Positions 4,587 through 5,473 of a DNA stretch of 5,473 nt are shown here, one piece after another. Each line of letters opens with the position of its first letter. Position 1 is the stretch's first letter. The stretch spans positions 1 to 5,473 of the forward strand of contig JAUPVD010000078.1 in the NCBI GenBank assembly GCA_030917225.1, written 5' to 3'. Made by a program: the position numbers and the translations under genes. This stretch comes from Pseudomonadota bacterium. GTDB taxonomy: Bacteria > Pseudomonadota > Gammaproteobacteria > Burkholderiales > Rhodocyclaceae. Below the pieces are notes generated by a model. That model was not told the origin of the DNA and did no database searches. It saw nothing but the letters and a program-made list of their open reading frames with translations.

Positions 4587-5473
4587 ATGAACCCCATACA
4601 CGGCATCATCCTGAGCCGCCTCGCGGCCTCCTGGATAACTCTCTCGCTGCTATTCGGCGGCGCCGCCTATTTCATCGAACTCGAAAAGATCGATGATTAT
4701 GTCGTTGCGCTGGCCAGTTCCGAATCGGAGCGCTTTGCGGCGCTCGGCATCCCGCTCGAAACCCCAGAGAATGACGGTAGCCGGGTCATCCTTCAGGAAA
4801 AGGCGCAGGAATTTGCCCGCGACAATTTCGTCGTCATCGAGATCTATGACCGCAAGCGGAACAAGCTGGTCGAAGCGGTCGGCCCTCAGCATGCAGCGAT
4901 CGAGCAGGAGCTATCCAAATATTCCCATCCTTTCCCGCAGGACGACCAGCGACACTACGAGCGGCTGACCATCCAGGGCACAACCCTGGTGCAAGCTGTC
5001 GTCCCGCTGAGAGGGCCACAAGGCAATGTCTCCGGCTATTTTGAAGGGGTTTTTATCGTCGACCCGACGACCATGGCCAAGCTGCGCGCCGACCTGACGC
5101 ACGCCCTGACCATCACGCTGTTCGCAGTATTGCTGACAACCATTGCGCTTTACCCGGTGATCCTGTCGCTCAATCGCAAGGTGCTCGATTTCTCGCGCAA
5201 GGTGGTCGAGGCCAACGTCGAGATGGCATCGGTGCTCGGTGCGGCCATCGCCAAGCGCGACTCGGACACCAACACCCACAACTTCCGCGTCACCCTCTAT
5301 GCCGTCGCCCTTGGCGAAAAAGTCGGCATCAAGGATACCGCCATGCGGGCGCTGATCCTCGGCGCCTTCCTGCACGACGTCGGCAAGATCGGCATCAGCG
5401 ATAACATCCTGCTCAAACCGGGCAAACTCACCCCGGAAGAATTCGAGGTCATGCGCACGCATGTGGCGCTCGG
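4587..5473 (+). CDS. Membrane-bound HD-GYP domain protein, probable cyclic-di-GMP phosphodiesterase (3' end beyond window)
   Basis: The open frame runs from ATG at 4587 off the right edge, giving 295 complete codons. Residues about 12-30 form a membrane segment, 31-171 a periplasmic sensor region, and 172-195 a second membrane segment. The sensor has a Cache-like flavour (VVIEIYDRKRNKLVEAV, then VVPLRGPQGNVSGYFEG), though I cannot assign a named domain. A short linker (196-215) leads to an HD-GYP domain: AIAKRDSDTNTH with His231, Arg234, the HD pair His263-Asp264 in LHDVGKIGI, then LLKPGKLTPEEFEVMRTH ending at His292. The GYP motif and later metal ligands lie outside the window, so catalytic competence cannot be judged. 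HD-GYP enzymes hydrolyse cyclic-di-GMP to GMP or pGpG. The start lacks a clear Shine-Dalgarno, but no upstream in-frame ATG or GTG was found. Its link to the divergent qorA operon is unknown. Confidence 0.93.
   Translation, partial: MNPIHGIILSRLAASWITLSLLFGGAAYFIELEKIDDYVVALASSESERFAALGIPLETPENDGSRVILQEKAQEFARDNFVVIEIYDRKRNKLVEAVGPQHAAIEQELSKYSHPFPQDDQRHYERLTIQGTTLVQAVVPLRGPQGNVSGYFEGVFIVDPTTMAKLRADLTHALTITLFAVLLTTIALYPVILSLNRKVLDFSRKVVEANVEMASVLGAAIAKRDSDTNTHNFRVTLYAVALGEKVGIKDTAMRALILGAFLHDVGKIGISDNILLKPGKLTPEEFEVMRTHVAL

Noticed and set aside
4379..4696. 105-codon open frame on the plus strand spanning the qorA/HD-GYP gap
   Set aside because: It overlaps the start of the HD-GYP gene in a different frame, has no motif and no ribosome binding site, and would cover both promoters.
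4911..5462. 183-codon open frame on the minus strand opposite the HD-GYP gene
   Set aside because: The plus strand carries the HD-GYP motifs; the antisense frame only mirrors its codon bias.

Overview
The window (5473 bases) is GC-rich, densely coded chromosomal DNA from a Gram-negative bacterium. Codon use strongly favours G/C in the third position. The gene content (YhhW-like pirin, YhaJ-like LysR regulator, QorA-type quinone reductase, membrane-anchored TAXI protein, HD-GYP protein) best suits a betaproteobacterium, perhaps Rhodocyclales (Dechloromonas/Azonexus/Accumulibacter-like). That placement is an impression from protein style, not a search result. I see no tRNA, rRNA, CRISPR array, insertion sequence or phage gene.

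Left module (1-1362): a pirin-family bicupin gene on the minus strand, cut by the window edge after 116 codons, is divergent from a LysR-type regulator gene on the plus strand that starts at a TTG codon. The 88-bp gap between them (351-438) is strikingly AT-rich. It carries three TGAATC-type half-sites spaced exactly 24 bp apart. This is the standard layout of a LysR regulator controlling a divergent target.

Central module (1410-4380, minus strand): three genes joined by two 4-bp stop/start overlaps, in transcription order a QorA-like NADPH:quinone oxidoreductase, a membrane-tethered TAXI-type solute-binding protein with a cytoplasmic tail, and a small orphan ParA/MinD-like ATPase. The overlaps (GTGA at 3406-3409, ATGA at 2033-2036) imply a single transcript with translational coupling. 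A candidate promoter lies at 4434-4462 and a weak intrinsic terminator at 1362-1384. No TRAP permease subunits and no ParB are present in the window, so the TAXI protein and the ATPase may serve a sensing or positioning role rather than classical uptake or plasmid partition. This is the most interesting part of the window.

Right module (4587-5473, plus strand): the first 295 codons of a two-transmembrane periplasmic-sensor HD-GYP protein, a probable cyclic-di-GMP phosphodiesterase, cut by the window edge inside its catalytic domain. It is divergent from the quinone reductase gene across a 206-bp gap. That gap contains a 14-base sequence almost identical to one in the pirin/LysR gap, hinting that the LysR regulator might also act there.

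A redox/quinone theme links the pirin, the YhaJ-like regulator and QorA. The link from these to the TAXI, ParA-like and HD-GYP genes rests on inference from position only.
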